From Trinickia dinghuensis (GTDB lineage: Bacteria; Pseudomonadota; Gammaproteobacteria; Burkholderiales; Burkholderiaceae), in the NCBI RefSeq assembly GCF_003367175.1, contig NZ_QRGA01000012.1, positions 62,001 to 126,000 of the forward strand: a stretch of DNA of 64,000 bases. Reading direction: 5' to 3'. The position numbers and the translations under genes are program-made. Numbering within the stretch: position 1 is the first letter of the stretch; the number at the start of each line of letters is the position of its first letter. Below are positions 35,587-46,436 of the stretch, one piece after another. Under the pieces are notes generated by a model that worked only from the letters and a program-made list of their open reading frames with translations, was not told where the DNA came from and made no database searches.

Positions 35587-36588
35587 TCAGCGCACGCGTG
35601 CGCTCCGCGACCGGCGGACGTGGTCGAAGAGCACCGCCAGCAACAGAATGCCGCCGCGGATCAGATACTGATAGAACGTCGGCACGTTGAGCAGGCTCAT
35701 CGCATCTTGCACGGAGCCCATGATCAGCACGCCCACGAGCACACCCGAGATCGTGGCGACACCGCCGGTCAGCGACACGCCGCCCAGCACGCAAGCTGAA
35801 ATCACGCCGAGTTCGAGACCGACCGATGTCTTCGGGTCGCCAAGGCTCATCCGCGATGCGAGCATGACGCCCGCGAAGCCCGTAACCAGACCTTGCAGCA
35901 CGAACACCATGATCTTGATCCGCATCACGGGCAGGCCCGCGAGCAGGGCAGCCTCGCCATTGCCGCCCACGGCCAGCACGTTCTTGCCGAACACCGTCTT
36001 GCGCAGGATGAACCCGAACACCACGAAGCCGACGATGTTGCTCCAGATCGGATACGAGATCCCGAGGAACGAGCCGCCTCCCAGATCGAAGAAGCGCTCT
36101 TCGGAAATCATGACCGCGTCGCCGTTGGATACGATGAAGGCGAGGCCGCGCACGACTTCCATCATTGCAAGCGTCACGATCAGCGAGTTGATGCGATAGC
36201 GCGCGACCAGCACCCCGTTGAAGAGGCCGACGGCGCCGCCGGCGATGACCCCGGCCGTCACGCCGAGCAGCACGCTATGCGTCGCGGTGATCACCGTCGA
36301 CGCCACGACGCCCGACAGCGCCACGATCGATGCGACGGACAGGTCCACCTCGCCGAGCGCCAGCACGAACATCATCGTCACGGCGATCGAGCCGATCAGC
36401 GTGACCGACAGCAGCAAGCCCTGCATGTTGCGGCTGGTCAGGAAGTCGGGCACGGTAAAACACAGCACGACGAACAAAATCGCGAACACCATGACGATGC
36501 CGGATTTGTTGAGCAACCGCCAAGTCTTGGCCGCATAGGCCGCCGGTCCGCTCGGTGCGGTTTGCGATAGGGTTTGAGGTTGTTGCAT
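35587..36588 (-). CDS. araH: L-arabinose ABC transporter permease
   Basis: A 333-aa inner-membrane permease of the RbsC/AraH family. The GEVDLSVASIVALSG stretch (about residues 79-93) and TSVGLELGVISACVLGGVSLTGG (C-terminal half) are typical. Eight to ten helices can be traced. It partners with the ATPase and binding protein encoded just upstream. Spacing to araG is 88 bases. The cargo is inferred from the AraF-like binding protein. An intrinsic terminator follows its stop codon. Confidence 0.9.
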   Translation of the reverse strand: MQQPQTLSQTAPSGPAAYAAKTWRLLNKSGIVMVFAILFVVLCFTVPDFLTSRNMQGLLLSVTLIGSIAVTMMFVLALGEVDLSVASIVALSGVVASTVITATHSVLLGVTAGVIAGGAVGLFNGVLVARYRINSLIVTLAMMEVVRGLAFIVSNGDAVMISEERFFDLGGGSFLGISYPIWSNIVGFVVFGFILRKTVFGKNVLAVGGNGEAALLAGLPVMRIKIMVFVLQGLVTGFAGVMLASRMSLGDPKTSVGLELGVISACVLGGVSLTGGVATISGVLVGVLIMGSVQDAMSLLNVPTFYQYLIRGGILLLAVLFDHVRRSRSARVR

Positions 36589-36676
36589 GGTCTCGTCTCT
36601 TTCGATGCCGTGCTCGCGCTTGTGCTGCTCGCCCGGCCAAACAATCAGTACTGCTTAGGAAGCGGAATCGGTAAGT

Positions 36677-38209
36677 TCACTGCGGCAGGGCCAGCTTGAT
36701 CAGCTGATCGGGGCTTGCCTGGGCCTTGGGTAGATCGCCTACCACGCGGCCTTCCTTCATGACGATGATGCGATCCGAGACACCGATGACTTCGGCCAAA
36801 TCGCTCGAGACCATCAGCACCGTGCGGCCCGCCTCGGCCAAGCCGTAGAGCAGGTCGTAAATCTGCGCCCGCGCGCCCACGTCGATGCCGCGCGTCGGTT
36901 CGTCCATCACGAACACGTCGATCTTCTCGGCGAGCCAGCGCGCCAGAATGACCTTCTGCTGATTGCCGCCCGACAGGGTGCCGATCGCCGTTTCGCCGTT
37001 GCGCGTCTTGATCGAGAGCTTTTCGATGTACTCGTCGGTCAGATCGCGTTCTTTCCGTTCGTTGAGCAGCCAGCTCGCGAAGCTCGAATGGCGCCGCGCG
37101 CTGATGTTCAAGTTGTCGGATACCGACGCAATCGCGACGATGCCTTCTTGCTTGCGGTCTTCGGGGCAGAGCGCAATGCCGGCGCGCACGGCGTCGCGCG
37201 GCGTCGAAAAGCGCATGCGGCGGCCGTCGAGCTCGATCTCGCCCTGGGCCGGCCGCACCGCGCCGCAGACGAGCTTCATCAACTCCGATCGCCCGGCGCC
37301 GACGAGCCCGAAGAATCCGAGGATTTCGCCTTTGCGCGCGCTGAACGAAACCGGCTCGGACAGCCCCGGTCCGAGCAGATCCTTCGCTTCGATCCGAACG
37401 TCGCCGACCGGCCGCGCCCGATATCCGTAGACGTCGCGGATCGAGCGGCCGACCATCGAACTGATCAAGCGATCGCGCTCCAGGCCGTCGACGGTTTCGA
37501 ACGTCTCGATCGAGTGCCCGTCGCGGAACACGGTGACGCGGTCGCAAAGCTCGTAGACCTCGTCCATCCGGTGCGTGACGTAGACGATCGCGCGGCCTTC
37601 CTTTCGCAGGCCGTTGATGATCTTGAACAACTGCGTCGTTTCGCGGGCCGAGAGCGAACTCGTCGGCTCGTCGAAGGCGATGACGCGCGCATCGCGCATC
37701 AACGCCTTTCCGATCTCGATCATCTGACGCTGCCCGATCGAGAGGTTCTTCACTTGCTCGCGCGGATCGATGCGCTCGCCGAGACGCGCCAGCGTCTCGG
37801 TGGCCCGCTCGATCAGCGCGCGCTCGCTGAGCACGCCGAGGCGGCTCGGCAATTGGCCGAGCATGAGGTTCTCGGCCACGGTCAACTCGGGAACGAGATG
37901 CAGTTCCTGATAGATGATGGCGATGCCGGCTTCGATCGCAGCCTTCGTCCCGGAGAAATGCTGCTCGATGCCGCCGAGCGTCAACGTGCCCGACTGCGGC
38001 ACGTTGACGCCCGACAGCACCTTCAGCAGCGTCGATTTCCCGGCACCGTTCTCGCCCATCAGGCCGTGCACTTCGCCGCCGCGCACCGCGAACGACACAC
38101 GATCGAGCGCGAGCACGCCGGGAAAACTGACGGTGATGCCGTCCAACTGCAGGTACGGCGCAGGCGTGTCCGCATCGAGCACTACGTTGCTGTCGTTCGC
38201 GTCATGCAT
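36677..38209 (-). CDS. araG: L-arabinose ABC transporter ATP-binding protein
   Basis: A 510-aa double ATPase. The first cassette has Walker [10 protein letters not shown] (about 52-60) and Walker [13 protein letters not shown]; the signature is degenerate (LSIGQRQ). The second cassette lacks the canonical Walker A (GLVGAGRSE) but has [15 protein letters not shown] and [11 protein letters not shown]. This asymmetry is normal for sugar importers of the RbsA/AraG/MglA class. It is five bases from the araF stop. It energises arabinose uptake with AraF and AraH. Confidence 0.93.
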   Translation of the reverse strand: MHDANDSNVVLDADTPAPYLQLDGITVSFPGVLALDRVSFAVRGGEVHGLMGENGAGKSTLLKVLSGVNVPQSGTLTLGGIEQHFSGTKAAIEAGIAIIYQELHLVPELTVAENLMLGQLPSRLGVLSERALIERATETLARLGERIDPREQVKNLSIGQRQMIEIGKALMRDARVIAFDEPTSSLSARETTQLFKIINGLRKEGRAIVYVTHRMDEVYELCDRVTVFRDGHSIETFETVDGLERDRLISSMVGRSIRDVYGYRARPVGDVRIEAKDLLGPGLSEPVSFSARKGEILGFFGLVGAGRSELMKLVCGAVRPAQGEIELDGRRMRFSTPRDAVRAGIALCPEDRKQEGIVAIASVSDNLNISARRHSSFASWLLNERKERDLTDEYIEKLSIKTRNGETAIGTLSGGNQQKVILARWLAEKIDVFVMDEPTRGIDVGARAQIYDLLYGLAEAGRTVLMVSSDLAEVIGVSDRIIVMKEGRVVGDLPKAQASPDQLIKLALPQ

Positions 38210-38214
38210 GACGT

Positions 38215-39219
38215 TTAAATCCCCAGTTCCTTACGCACGGCGAGCCAGTTGTCGCGCGTCATCAGTTCGCCCGTCGTTTGCGTATCGGCCGGCGGCTCCT
38301 TGCCCGCGCGGATCCAGTCGATCAGGTTCTGGGCGCTTTGCTTGCCGTGGTTCGTCGAGCTGACCGCGATCGTGCCGTAGAAGCCCGTCGGTTCCTTCTT
38401 CTGGAACTCGGCGAACGCTTCGCCGGCGCCGTTGATGCCGACACCGATCACGTCCTTCGACGGAATATGCAGCTGTTCCGTCGCGCGCACGCCGCCCAGC
38501 ACCGATTCCTCGTTCAGTGCGAAGATCACCCACTTCTTGATGTTCGGGTGCTTCGACAGAACGGGCGAGGTGGCCACGAAGCCACCTTCGTCGTCGGTCG
38601 TCTTTTGCGGCGCGTCGAAGATGTTGTCCTTCTTGAAGCCGTTCTTGAGCAGCGTTTCCGTGGCGCCGTCGGTGCGCAGCTTGGCCGTCGGCAATTCATA
38701 GTCGGAGATGCGGATCGCGCCCACTTCGTCCGGGTTCCAGCCGCGGCGCTTCATCTCGTCGGAGATCGCTTGGCCCACTTGGTTGCCGATCTTGAACGCG
38801 GACATGCCGAGGTGCGGCACGCCGGCCAGCGGCTTGCCCGACGAATCGACGAGCTGATCGTCGACGGTCACGAACTTCATGTTGTACTTCTTGGCGCGGG
38901 CTTGAATGGCCGGTCCGAGGCGCACGTCGGGCGCGCAAATGACGAAGCCCTTCGCGCCCTGCGCGCCGAGGTTGTCGATCGCGCTCAGGACGCGCTCGCC
39001 GTCGGGCGTGCCGATATTGACGACGCTGACGTTGTCGGTCTTGCCGACGGCCGTAGCGGCCTTCTGCTCGTTGATGAACCATGCCTGCTCGGGCATCTTC
39101 ACTAGAAAGCCGATCTTCAGGGGCTCTTCCGCATGGACTCCGAGCGGGGCCACGAGCGGTGCGGCCACGAGCGCGGCCATCATGGCACGCAAGGTGAAGC
39201 GGCGAAGCTTGCTGGTCAT
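38215..39219 (-). CDS. araF: L-arabinose-binding periplasmic protein
   Basis: A 334-aa protein with a signal peptide cleaved at about residue 30 (GVHA-EE). The mature part aligns by eye with E. coli Ara[66 protein letters not shown] and TGFYGTI. These include segments lining the sugar pocket. It binds L-arabinose (possibly also D-galactose or D-fucose, as AraF does) and presents it to AraGH. It is the first gene of the importer operon; a palindromic TAAACGTTTA lies upstream. Confidence 0.93.
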   Translation of the reverse strand: MTSKLRRFTLRAMMAALVAAPLVAPLGVHAEEPLKIGFLVKMPEQAWFINEQKAATAVGKTDNVSVVNIGTPDGERVLSAIDNLGAQGAKGFVICAPDVRLGPAIQARAKKYNMKFVTVDDQLVDSSGKPLAGVPHLGMSAFKIGNQVGQAISDEMKRRGWNPDEVGAIRISDYELPTAKLRTDGATETLLKNGFKKDNIFDAPQKTTDDEGGFVATSPVLSKHPNIKKWVIFALNEESVLGGVRATEQLHIPSKDVIGVGINGAGEAFAEFQKKEPTGFYGTIAVSSTNHGKQSAQNLIDWIRAGKEPPADTQTTGELMTRDNWLAVRKELGI

Positions 39220-39294
39220 ACTAGTCTCCTTCTTGTCGGCCTGTCGTAGGCCGTGTTGTAAAGCTAAAAACTAAACAAAGTAGATTAGGACTAC

Positions 39295-39304
39295 TAAACG
39301 TTTA
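39295..39304. promoter_or_regulatory. Palindrome TAAACGTTTA upstream of araF
   Basis: A 10-bp perfect palindrome, 76 bases before the araF start, in an AT-rich stretch. It is a candidate operator of a GntR- or LacI-type regulator. It does not match the repeated motif near the arabonate dehydratase gene. Confidence 0.35.
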
Positions 39305-39435
39305 ATGAAGTACCCCGCGATGGGGCGAGCAGACGACGGTAAATTGGATAGGTTGGAGGCGGCCCGCGCCCGTACCTAGATACGAGATCGGACCACCGGA
39401 ACGCCGGGATTCACCTCATTTCGTTTCAATTCGAC

Positions 39436-40461
<1,026 letters not shown>

Positions 40462-40464
40462 TTA

Positions 40465-41391
40465 TCAAAGGCCCCAGCGCAGCGCGAGCGGGTTCGCTTC
40501 GCGTGCGAGTTCGAGCAATTCGGCGCGCGTGGCCGGCGCCAGCGGTTCCAGCGGACGACGCACGGCGTCGCTCTTGATCACGCCGCCTTCCATCATGACC
40601 GTCTTGGTCGCGCGCAATCCGCATTGACGGTTTTCGTAGTTGATCAGCGGCAGGATGCGCGCATAGCCGGCCCGCGCTTCATCGCGGCGGCCCGCGCGGT
40701 GATCGTCGAATACCGTGCGGATCAGATCGGGCAGGAGGGCGCTCGACATCGTGCCGGTCGCGCCGGCATCGAGATCGGGCAGCAGCGTAATGGCTTCCTC
40801 GCCGTCGAACGGGCCTTCGATCGCGTCACCGCCCGCGGCGATCAGCGCGCGCAGCTTGGCCGCCGCTTGCGGCACTTCGATCTTGAAGTAGCGCACGAGC
40901 GGAAGCTCGCGCGCGACGCGGGTGAGGAACGGCACCGTCAGCGTCACGCCGGAGAGCGGCGCGTCCTGAATCATGACGGGCACGTTGGCCGAAGCCGCCA
41001 CCTGGGCGAAGAAGTCGAACATCGCGGCTTCGTCGACACGCAGCGATGCCCCGTGATACGGCGGCATCACCATGATGATGCTGGCGCCGGCTTGCGCGGC
41101 GCGCTTCGCGCGGTCGGCTGCGATCTGCGTGCTGAAGTGGCTGCACGTCACCATGACCGGCACGCGGCCGGCCACGTGCGTCAAGCACAGATCGATGAGG
41201 ACCTCGCGCTCGGCATCCGTCAGCAGAAACTGCTCGGAGTAGTTCGCGAGAATGCAGATGCCGTCCACGCGCTGGTCGATCATGCAATCGAGCACGCGGC
41301 GCTGGCCGTCGAGGTCGAGTTCGCCGGTTTCCGTGAACGGCGTCGGGGCGACGGGGAATAGGCCCGAGAAGGGGCGGGTCGATGCGGTCAC
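40465..41391 (-). CDS. DHDPS-family enzyme, probable L-2-keto-3-deoxyarabonate dehydratase
   Basis: A 308-aa TIM-barrel enzyme of the DapA/NanA superfamily. The Schiff-base Lys is in VRYFKIE (about residue 170). The strand before it reads MIQDAP where aldolases of this family have a YNxP-type motif. That change and the neighbouring genes favour L-2-keto-3-deoxyarabonate dehydratase, which yields 2-oxoglutarate semialdehyde, over an aldolase. It lies 30 bases downstream of the YjfF-type permease on the same strand. A KDG- or KDGal-aldolase remains possible. Confidence 0.85.
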   Translation of the reverse strand: MTASTRPFSGLFPVAPTPFTETGELDLDGQRRVLDCMIDQRVDGICILANYSEQFLLTDAEREVLIDLCLTHVAGRVPVMVTCSHFSTQIAADRAKRAAQAGASIIMVMPPYHGASLRVDEAAMFDFFAQVAASANVPVMIQDAPLSGVTLTVPFLTRVARELPLVRYFKIEVPQAAAKLRALIAAGGDAIEGPFDGEEAITLLPDLDAGATGTMSSALLPDLIRTVFDDHRAGRRDEARAGYARILPLINYENRQCGLRATKTVMMEGGVIKSDAVRRPLEPLAPATRAELLELAREANPLALRWGL

Positions 41392-41421
41392 TGTTCGAAC
41401 TCCTAATAAACCTAATAAAGA

Positions 41422-42531
41422 CTATCCAAGCATGCGGGGCCGGCGCGTCAGGCGTGCGCGCAACCCGAGAGAGGCGGTACCGTCGGCCTCGCCGCCGATA
41501 CTGGACTTCTTGCCGTCGGTGGCCGGAGCGCTGCCGAGACCCGAGCCGTTCGACTTGCGGCGCGCCGCTTGCCGCTCGATCACGCGCTGCAGCAAACAGA
41601 AGATGCACAGCAGGGCGCCGATGACGATGCGCGTCCACCACGAACTGAGCGTGCCGTCGAAGGTGATCAGCGTTTGGATCGTGCCGAGCACGCCCACGCC
41701 GAACACCGAGCCGATGATGTAGCCTACACCGCCCGTCAGCAGCGTGCCGCCGATGACGCTCGCCGCGATCGCGTCGAGCTCCATGCCCTGGCCTTGCAGG
41801 CCGTATCCCGAGAGCACGTAAAGCGTGAAGACCAAGCCGCCGAGCGCCGAGAACACGCCGCCCAGCGCATACACGCCGATCTTCGTGCGGGCAACCGGCA
41901 AGCCCATCAGCAGCGCCGATTTTTCATTGCCGCCGAGCGCGTAGACGTTGCGCCCGAAGCGCGTGAAATGCGCGATGTAAATGGCGATCGCCAGCGTAAC
42001 GAGCGCGATCAGCGCACCGGCATTCAATTGGCCGCTGCCGATCTGCAAGTTGTAGTCGGCCACCGCATGAAACGTAGGCTCGGTGATCGTGATCGATTGC
42101 GTCGTGACGAGGAAACAGGCGCCGCGTGCGAGGAACATACCCGCGAGCGTCACGATGAACGGCTGCAGCTTCAGGTAGTGGATCAACGCGCCCTGAGCCG
42201 CGCCGAAGGCGGCGCCGATCAGCAGAACGACGGGCACGACGGCATAGATCGGCCAGTGCCAATGCTCGGCGCAGACGGCGCAGACGATCGTCGTGAACGC
42301 CACGACCGCCCCAACCGACAGATCGATGCCGCCGGACAGAATCACGAACGTCGTGCCGATCGCGACGATCAGCAGGAACGAATTGTCGACGAGCAGCCCC
42401 AACAGAACCTGCAGCGAGCCGAAGCCCGTGTACATGAACGAGCCGAAGCCGAACAGCGCCGCGAACAGCGCGATCGTGACGACGATCGGCAGCGTACGCG
42501 GATCGAGAAGACGACGAATGAACGCGCTCAT
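41422..42531 (-). CDS. yjfF: Sugar ABC transporter permease (YjfF-like)
   Basis: A 369-aa inner-membrane permease of the RbsC family. It has SGGIDLSVGAVVAFT (about residues 65-79) and GMELDAIAASVIGGTLLTGGVGY in the C-terminal half. The ATG at 42531 overlaps the stop of the preceding permease (ATGA). A hydrophilic C-terminal tail of about 45 residues after the last helix (RKSNGSGLG... RPRMLG) is longer than usual. With the YtfT-like partner it forms a heterodimeric channel for a furanose sugar. Confidence 0.88.
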   Translation of the reverse strand: MSAFIRRLLDPRTLPIVVTIALFAALFGFGSFMYTGFGSLQVLLGLLVDNSFLLIVAIGTTFVILSGGIDLSVGAVVAFTTIVCAVCAEHWHWPIYAVVPVVLLIGAAFGAAQGALIHYLKLQPFIVTLAGMFLARGACFLVTTQSITITEPTFHAVADYNLQIGSGQLNAGALIALVTLAIAIYIAHFTRFGRNVYALGGNEKSALLMGLPVARTKIGVYALGGVFSALGGLVFTLYVLSGYGLQGQGMELDAIAASVIGGTLLTGGVGYIIGSVFGVGVLGTIQTLITFDGTLSSWWTRIVIGALLCIFCLLQRVIERQAARRKSNGSGLGSAPATDGKKSSIGGEADGTASLGLRARLTRRPRMLG

Positions 42532-43565
42532 TGCACCTCCGCCTGCGCGCGAGTGGAAGAAGTGGACAGGCGCGTGGCCAGTCCGGCAAGCAGCTCGCGT
42601 GCACGGGCCGATTGGATCACGCTGACGACGATCACGACGAATGCCTTGACCACGAGCGTTGCTTCGGGCGGCACGCCGATCGAGTAGGTCGTGTACGTAA
42701 GCGTCTGAATGATGAGCGCGCCGAGCACCGTGCCGGCGAGCGAAAACCTCCCGCCCATCAGCGACGTGCCGCCCAGCGTCACGGCAAGGATCGCATCGAG
42801 TTCGAGCAGCAGGCCGGCGTTGTTGCCGTCGGCGCTGCGCACGTTCGAACTCGTCAGGATCCCGGCGATGGCCGCCGAGAAGCCGCAAAACACGTAGACG
42901 CCGAACGTGATCGCGGTCGAGCGCAGGCCGACGAGCCGCGCCGCCACCGGATTCACGCCGATCGAGCGCACCAGCAGCCCGAGCGCCGTGCGATTGACGA
43001 GCAGCGACGTGGCGATGAACACGGCAATCGCGATCCACACCGCGCAAGGCACCATTGCCAAGTAGCCGTCGCCGAGACGCAGATAACCGCGTGCGCCGAT
43101 CGGAATGATCTGGCCGCCGGTCAACAATTGCGCGACACCGCGTCCGGCCACCATGAGAATCAGCGTCGCGATGATCGGCTGCATGCCGATCAGGGCCGCG
43201 AGCAGGCCGTTCCAAGCGCCGGCCAGCAGGCCGACACCGAGCGCCGCGGCCAGCGCGAGGCCCACCTGGTTCGGGTCGGCGGCCAGGATGATCGCGGCCG
43301 TCGCACCGGCGATGGCGACGATCGTGCCGACCGAGATGTCGATGCCGCGCGTCGCGATCACGAGCGTCATGCCGAGCGAGACGACGACGAGCGGTGCCGC
43401 GCGATTGAGAATGTCGATCGGCGCACCGAAGAAGTGGCCGTCGAGGACGGTAATCGCCAAGAAATCATGCCGATGCGCAACATCGAGCGCGAACAGCAGA
43501 AGCAGCGTGACGACGGGCCACAACAACGGATGGCGCGCGATCGCCTGCAGCGGGCGAGCGGTCAT
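42528..43565 (-). CDS. ytfT: Sugar ABC transporter permease (YtfT-like)
   Basis: A 345-aa RbsC-family permease. The N-terminal half has ATRGIDISVGTIVAIAGA (about residues 70-87) and the C-terminal half has LLELDAILAVTLGGTSLMGG. It overlaps both neighbours by four bases (ATGA), a tightly coupled arrangement. Two different permease genes after one ATPase gene is the layout of E. coli ytfQRT-yjfF (galactofuranose) and of the Shewanella arabinose importer. Confidence 0.9.
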   Translation of the reverse strand: MTARPLQAIARHPLLWPVVTLLLLFALDVAHRHDFLAITVLDGHFFGAPIDILNRAAPLVVVSLGMTLVIATRGIDISVGTIVAIAGATAAIILAADPNQVGLALAAALGVGLLAGAWNGLLAALIGMQPIIATLILMVAGRGVAQLLTGGQIIPIGARGYLRLGDGYLAMVPCAVWIAIAVFIATSLLVNRTALGLLVRSIGVNPVAARLVGLRSTAITFGVYVFCGFSAAIAGILTSSNVRSADGNNAGLLLELDAILAVTLGGTSLMGGRFSLAGTVLGALIIQTLTYTTYSIGVPPEATLVVKAFVVIVVSVIQSARARELLAGLATRLSTSSTRAQAEVQ

Positions 43566-45076
43566 GCTTGGCCTCCGGCGATGAGTCGATAAACGGCCTG
43601 CTCGTCGAGCGCGTCGCCCGAGAGCTCGGCCACCTTGCGGCGGTCGCGCAGCACCGCTATGCGGTCGCTAATGCGCAATACCTCCGGAATTTCCGAGGAG
43701 ATCAGCAAGATGCCGAGACCCTTCTCGCACAGCTTGCTGACGTAATCCATGATTTCGAACTTCGCGGCGACGTCGATGCCGCGGGTCGGCTCGTCGAGAA
43801 TCAGCATCTTCGGATCGATGGCCAGCCAGCGCGCGAGCAGCGCCTTTTGCTGATTGCCGCCCGAAAGCAATTCGATCGGCTGCTCGATGTCGCGGGCGCG
43901 AATGCCGAGCGCCTTCACGTAGTGCTCGGCGATCCGCCTTTCTTTCGCGCGGCCGAGCGGCCGCCACCAGCCGCGCCGCGCCTGCAGCGCCAGCACGATG
44001 TTCTCGCGCACCGACAGCGCCCCGACGATGCCTTCCTTCTTGCGGTCTTCGGGGCAGTAGGCGATCCCGTGCCGCACGGCATGCCGCGGCGAGCCGAGCT
44101 TGATCGGCTTGCCGCCGGCGGTGATCGTGCCGGTATCCGCGCGGTCGGCGCCGAACAGCAGCCGCGCCGTCTCCGTGCGGCCCGAACCGAGCAGGCCCGC
44201 CAGGCCGACGATGCGGCCGGGCTCCAGCGTCAGATCCATCGGCTGCACAGCACCGCGCCGGCCCACGCCGCGCATGTCGAAGTTCGACGAAGCGGCAGAG
44301 CCGGCCGCGGCGGCTTGCCCCTTCGACGTCGAGCGCTCGCCGGCAACGGGGACGTTGCCGACCATCTTGTGCACGAGTACGTCGACGGGCAGATCCTTGG
44401 CCAGGTACTCGCCTTCGCGCTCCCCGTTGCGCATGACGGTGATGCGATCGGAGATTGCATACGTCTGCTCGAGAAAGTGCGTGACGAACAGAATCGCCAT
44501 GCCCGCGGCTTTCAATCTGCGGATGACCTCGAACAATTTCGCCACTTCGGAATCGTCGAGGCTCGAAGTCGGTTCATCGAGAATCAGCACTCGCGCGTCG
44601 ACGCTGACCGCACGCGCGATCGCCACCATTTGCTGGACGGCGATCGGGTACGTATCGAGCGACTGCGTGACGTCGAGCGAGATGTTCAATTGGTCGAGCG
44701 CCTTGCGGGCGCCCACGTTGATGGCCTTCCAATCGATCGCCCCGCGGCGGCGCGGCTGGCGCCCCGCGAAAATATTTTCGGCGACCGAGAGGTTGGGGCA
44801 GAGGTTGACTTCCTGATAGAGCGTGCGAATGCCGGCCGCCTCGGCTTCGAGCGGTGCAGCGAAGCGAACGGACTGGCCGTCGATGCGGATGTCGCCCGCA
44901 TCGTGCGCATGGACGCCGGTCAGTACGTTGATCAACGTCGATTTGCCAGCGCCGTTCTGGCCCATCAACGTGTGCACTTCGCCGGCGTACAGACGGAAGT
45001 CGACACCCTTGAGCGCATGGACGCCAGGGAACGACTTCGTCAAGCCGAGCGTTTCGAGTACGAGGGGGCCGGTCAT
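43562..45076 (-). CDS. ytfR: Sugar ABC transporter ATP-binding protein (YtfR-like)
   Basis: A 504-aa double ATPase. First cassette: Walker A GQNGAGKST (about 39-47), Walker B ILDEPTSSLD. Second cassette: GLLGSGRTE and [15 protein letters not shown], then [10 protein letters not shown]. Start at 45076 places the usual short leader before the first strand; a 58-residue in-frame extension upstream is not credible. It energises the furanose importer. The stretch SKGQAAAAGSAASS between the two cassettes is a low-complexity insertion. Confidence 0.92.
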   Translation of the reverse strand: MTGPLVLETLGLTKSFPGVHALKGVDFRLYAGEVHTLMGQNGAGKSTLINVLTGVHAHDAGDIRIDGQSVRFAAPLEAEAAGIRTLYQEVNLCPNLSVAENIFAGRQPRRRGAIDWKAINVGARKALDQLNISLDVTQSLDTYPIAVQQMVAIARAVSVDARVLILDEPTSSLDDSEVAKLFEVIRRLKAAGMAILFVTHFLEQTYAISDRITVMRNGEREGEYLAKDLPVDVLVHKMVGNVPVAGERSTSKGQAAAAGSAASSNFDMRGVGRRGAVQPMDLTLEPGRIVGLAGLLGSGRTETARLLFGADRADTGTITAGGKPIKLGSPRHAVRHGIAYCPEDRKKEGIVGALSVRENIVLALQARRGWWRPLGRAKERRIAEHYVKALGIRARDIEQPIELLSGGNQQKALLARWLAIDPKMLILDEPTRGIDVAAKFEIMDYVSKLCEKGLGILLISSEIPEVLRISDRIAVLRDRRKVAELSGDALDEQAVYRLIAGGQA

Positions 45077-45105
45077 GGGCGTCGCTCGGTAAGTAGGTCT
45101 AGGTA

Positions 45106-46074
45106 TTAGTACTTGCGCGACGGCAGGATTTGCGCCGCCACGTTTTGCGGGAACACCGTTTCCTTCGTGACGATGCGCTTGGGCAGCGTCTTGCCGGCCA
45201 CGAGATCCTTGACCGCGCTCATCAACTGCGGCCCGAGCAGCGGGCTGCATTCGACGTCGACGTTGATCTTGCCCGCGATCATCGCTTGGAAGCCGCCCTT
45301 GGTCGCGTCGAACGAAACGACCTTGACGTCCGTGCCCGGCTTCATGCCGGCTTCTTCCATCGCTTGAATCGCGCCGAGCGCCATGTCGTCGTTATGCGCG
45401 TAGACGACGTTGATCTGCTTGCCGTAGGTCTTCGCGAACGCTTCCATCACTTGCTTGCCGCCGGCGAGCGTGAAGTCGCCGCTTTGCGAAGCGATGATCT
45501 TGAACTTCGGATCGTTCTTGATGATTTCCATCAGGCCGGCATGGCGGTCGTTCGCCGGCGCCGAGCCCACGGTGCCCTGCAGTTCGGCGATGTTGATCGG
45601 GCCGGGATTGTTCTTGTATTCCTCTTCGAGCCAGCGGCCCGCGCGACGGCCTTCTTCGAGGAAGTCCGAGCCGATCATCGTGGTGTACAGCGACTTGTCC
45701 TTCACGTCGATCGCGCGGTCGGTCAGGATCACGGGGATGCCGGCCTTCTTGGCTTCTTGCAGCACCGGCTCCCAGCCCGATTCGACCACGGGCGAGAACG
45801 CGATGACGTTCACTTTCTGCGCGATGTACGAGCGAATCGCGCGGATCTGATTCTCCTGCTTTTGCTGCGCGTCGGAGAACTTCAGGTTGATGCCTGCGTC
45901 TTTGGCGGCCTCCTTGACCGAAACCGTGTTCGCGGTGCGCCAAGCGCTTTCCGCTCCCACCTGCGCGAAACCGAGGGTGATCTGCTTGTCCTGCGCGTGG
46001 CCATCGACCACGAGCGACATGGCGAGTGCCGCTCCGAGAAATGCGTTCAGCGCCAACCGTACCGTACGTCCCAT
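45106..46074 (-). CDS. ytfQ: Sugar ABC transporter periplasmic binding protein (YtfQ-like)
   Basis: A 322-aa protein with a signal peptide ending about residue 27 (VDGHA-QD). The mature part starts KQITLGFAQVGAESAWRTAN, diagnostic of the YtfQ/arabinose-furanose group, and contains IAFSPVVESGWEPVLQEAKKAGIPVILTDR with sugar-pocket residues. It likely binds the furanose form of L-arabinose or galactose. First gene of the minus-strand unit. The 362-base gap upstream (46075-46436) is shared with the divergent dehydratase gene and holds two copies of a regulatory motif. Confidence 0.9.
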   Translation of the reverse strand: MGRTVRLALNAFLGAALAMSLVVDGHAQDKQITLGFAQVGAESAWRTANTVSVKEAAKDAGINLKFSDAQQKQENQIRAIRSYIAQKVNVIAFSPVVESGWEPVLQEAKKAGIPVILTDRAIDVKDKSLYTTMIGSDFLEEGRRAGRWLEEEYKNNPGPINIAELQGTVGSAPANDRHAGLMEIIKNDPKFKIIASQSGDFTLAGGKQVMEAFAKTYGKQINVVYAHNDDMALGAIQAMEEAGMKPGTDVKVVSFDATKGGFQAMIAGKINVDVECSPLLGPQLMSAVKDLVAGKTLPKRIVTKETVFPQNVAAQILPSRKY

Positions 46075-46187
46075 GCTTGTCTCCTTTGTCTTGGTGCGTG
46101 CTTGGTTTTGCTACTTAGAACGAACTACTTCGCTTCCCGCGCGCCGATACCCCTGTTGCTCGTTGTTGCTAGGCGCGCTGATTTCTA

Positions 46188-46268
46188 AATAGCCATACTA
46201 TAGGCACCGTGAAGACCCGAATCGATTAGCGTTTTCCCCAGCTTCGCCGGTCCAATAGTCATGCTATT
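46188..46268. promoter_or_regulatory. Two copies of an AATAG-NCATR-CTATW motif between ytfQ and the dehydratase gene
   Basis: Copy 1 is AATAG-CCATA-CTATA (46188-46202). Copy 2 is AATAG-TCATG-CTATT (46254-46268), a near-perfect palindrome. Their centres are 66 bases apart. A third relative, GGTAG-GCATA-CAAT, lies at 49164-49177 upstream of the alcohol dehydrogenase gene. This fits binding by a dimeric GntR/FadR-type regulator such as the one encoded at 48260-48988. Confidence 0.6.
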
Positions 46269-46436
46269 TCTATTTGGAATCTGGCAAGAAGCGGCCGGAA
46301 AGGCGTAAGATTGTGCCAACAGTTGGGAAATGGCCGGAATCGGCGGGACGGCAAAAGTCATCCCGCGCCGTTCGGCGCCCCTGGCGGCAACGACTTCAAT
46401 CGTTTTACTATATCTGCCTAATACAGGCATCGAGCA

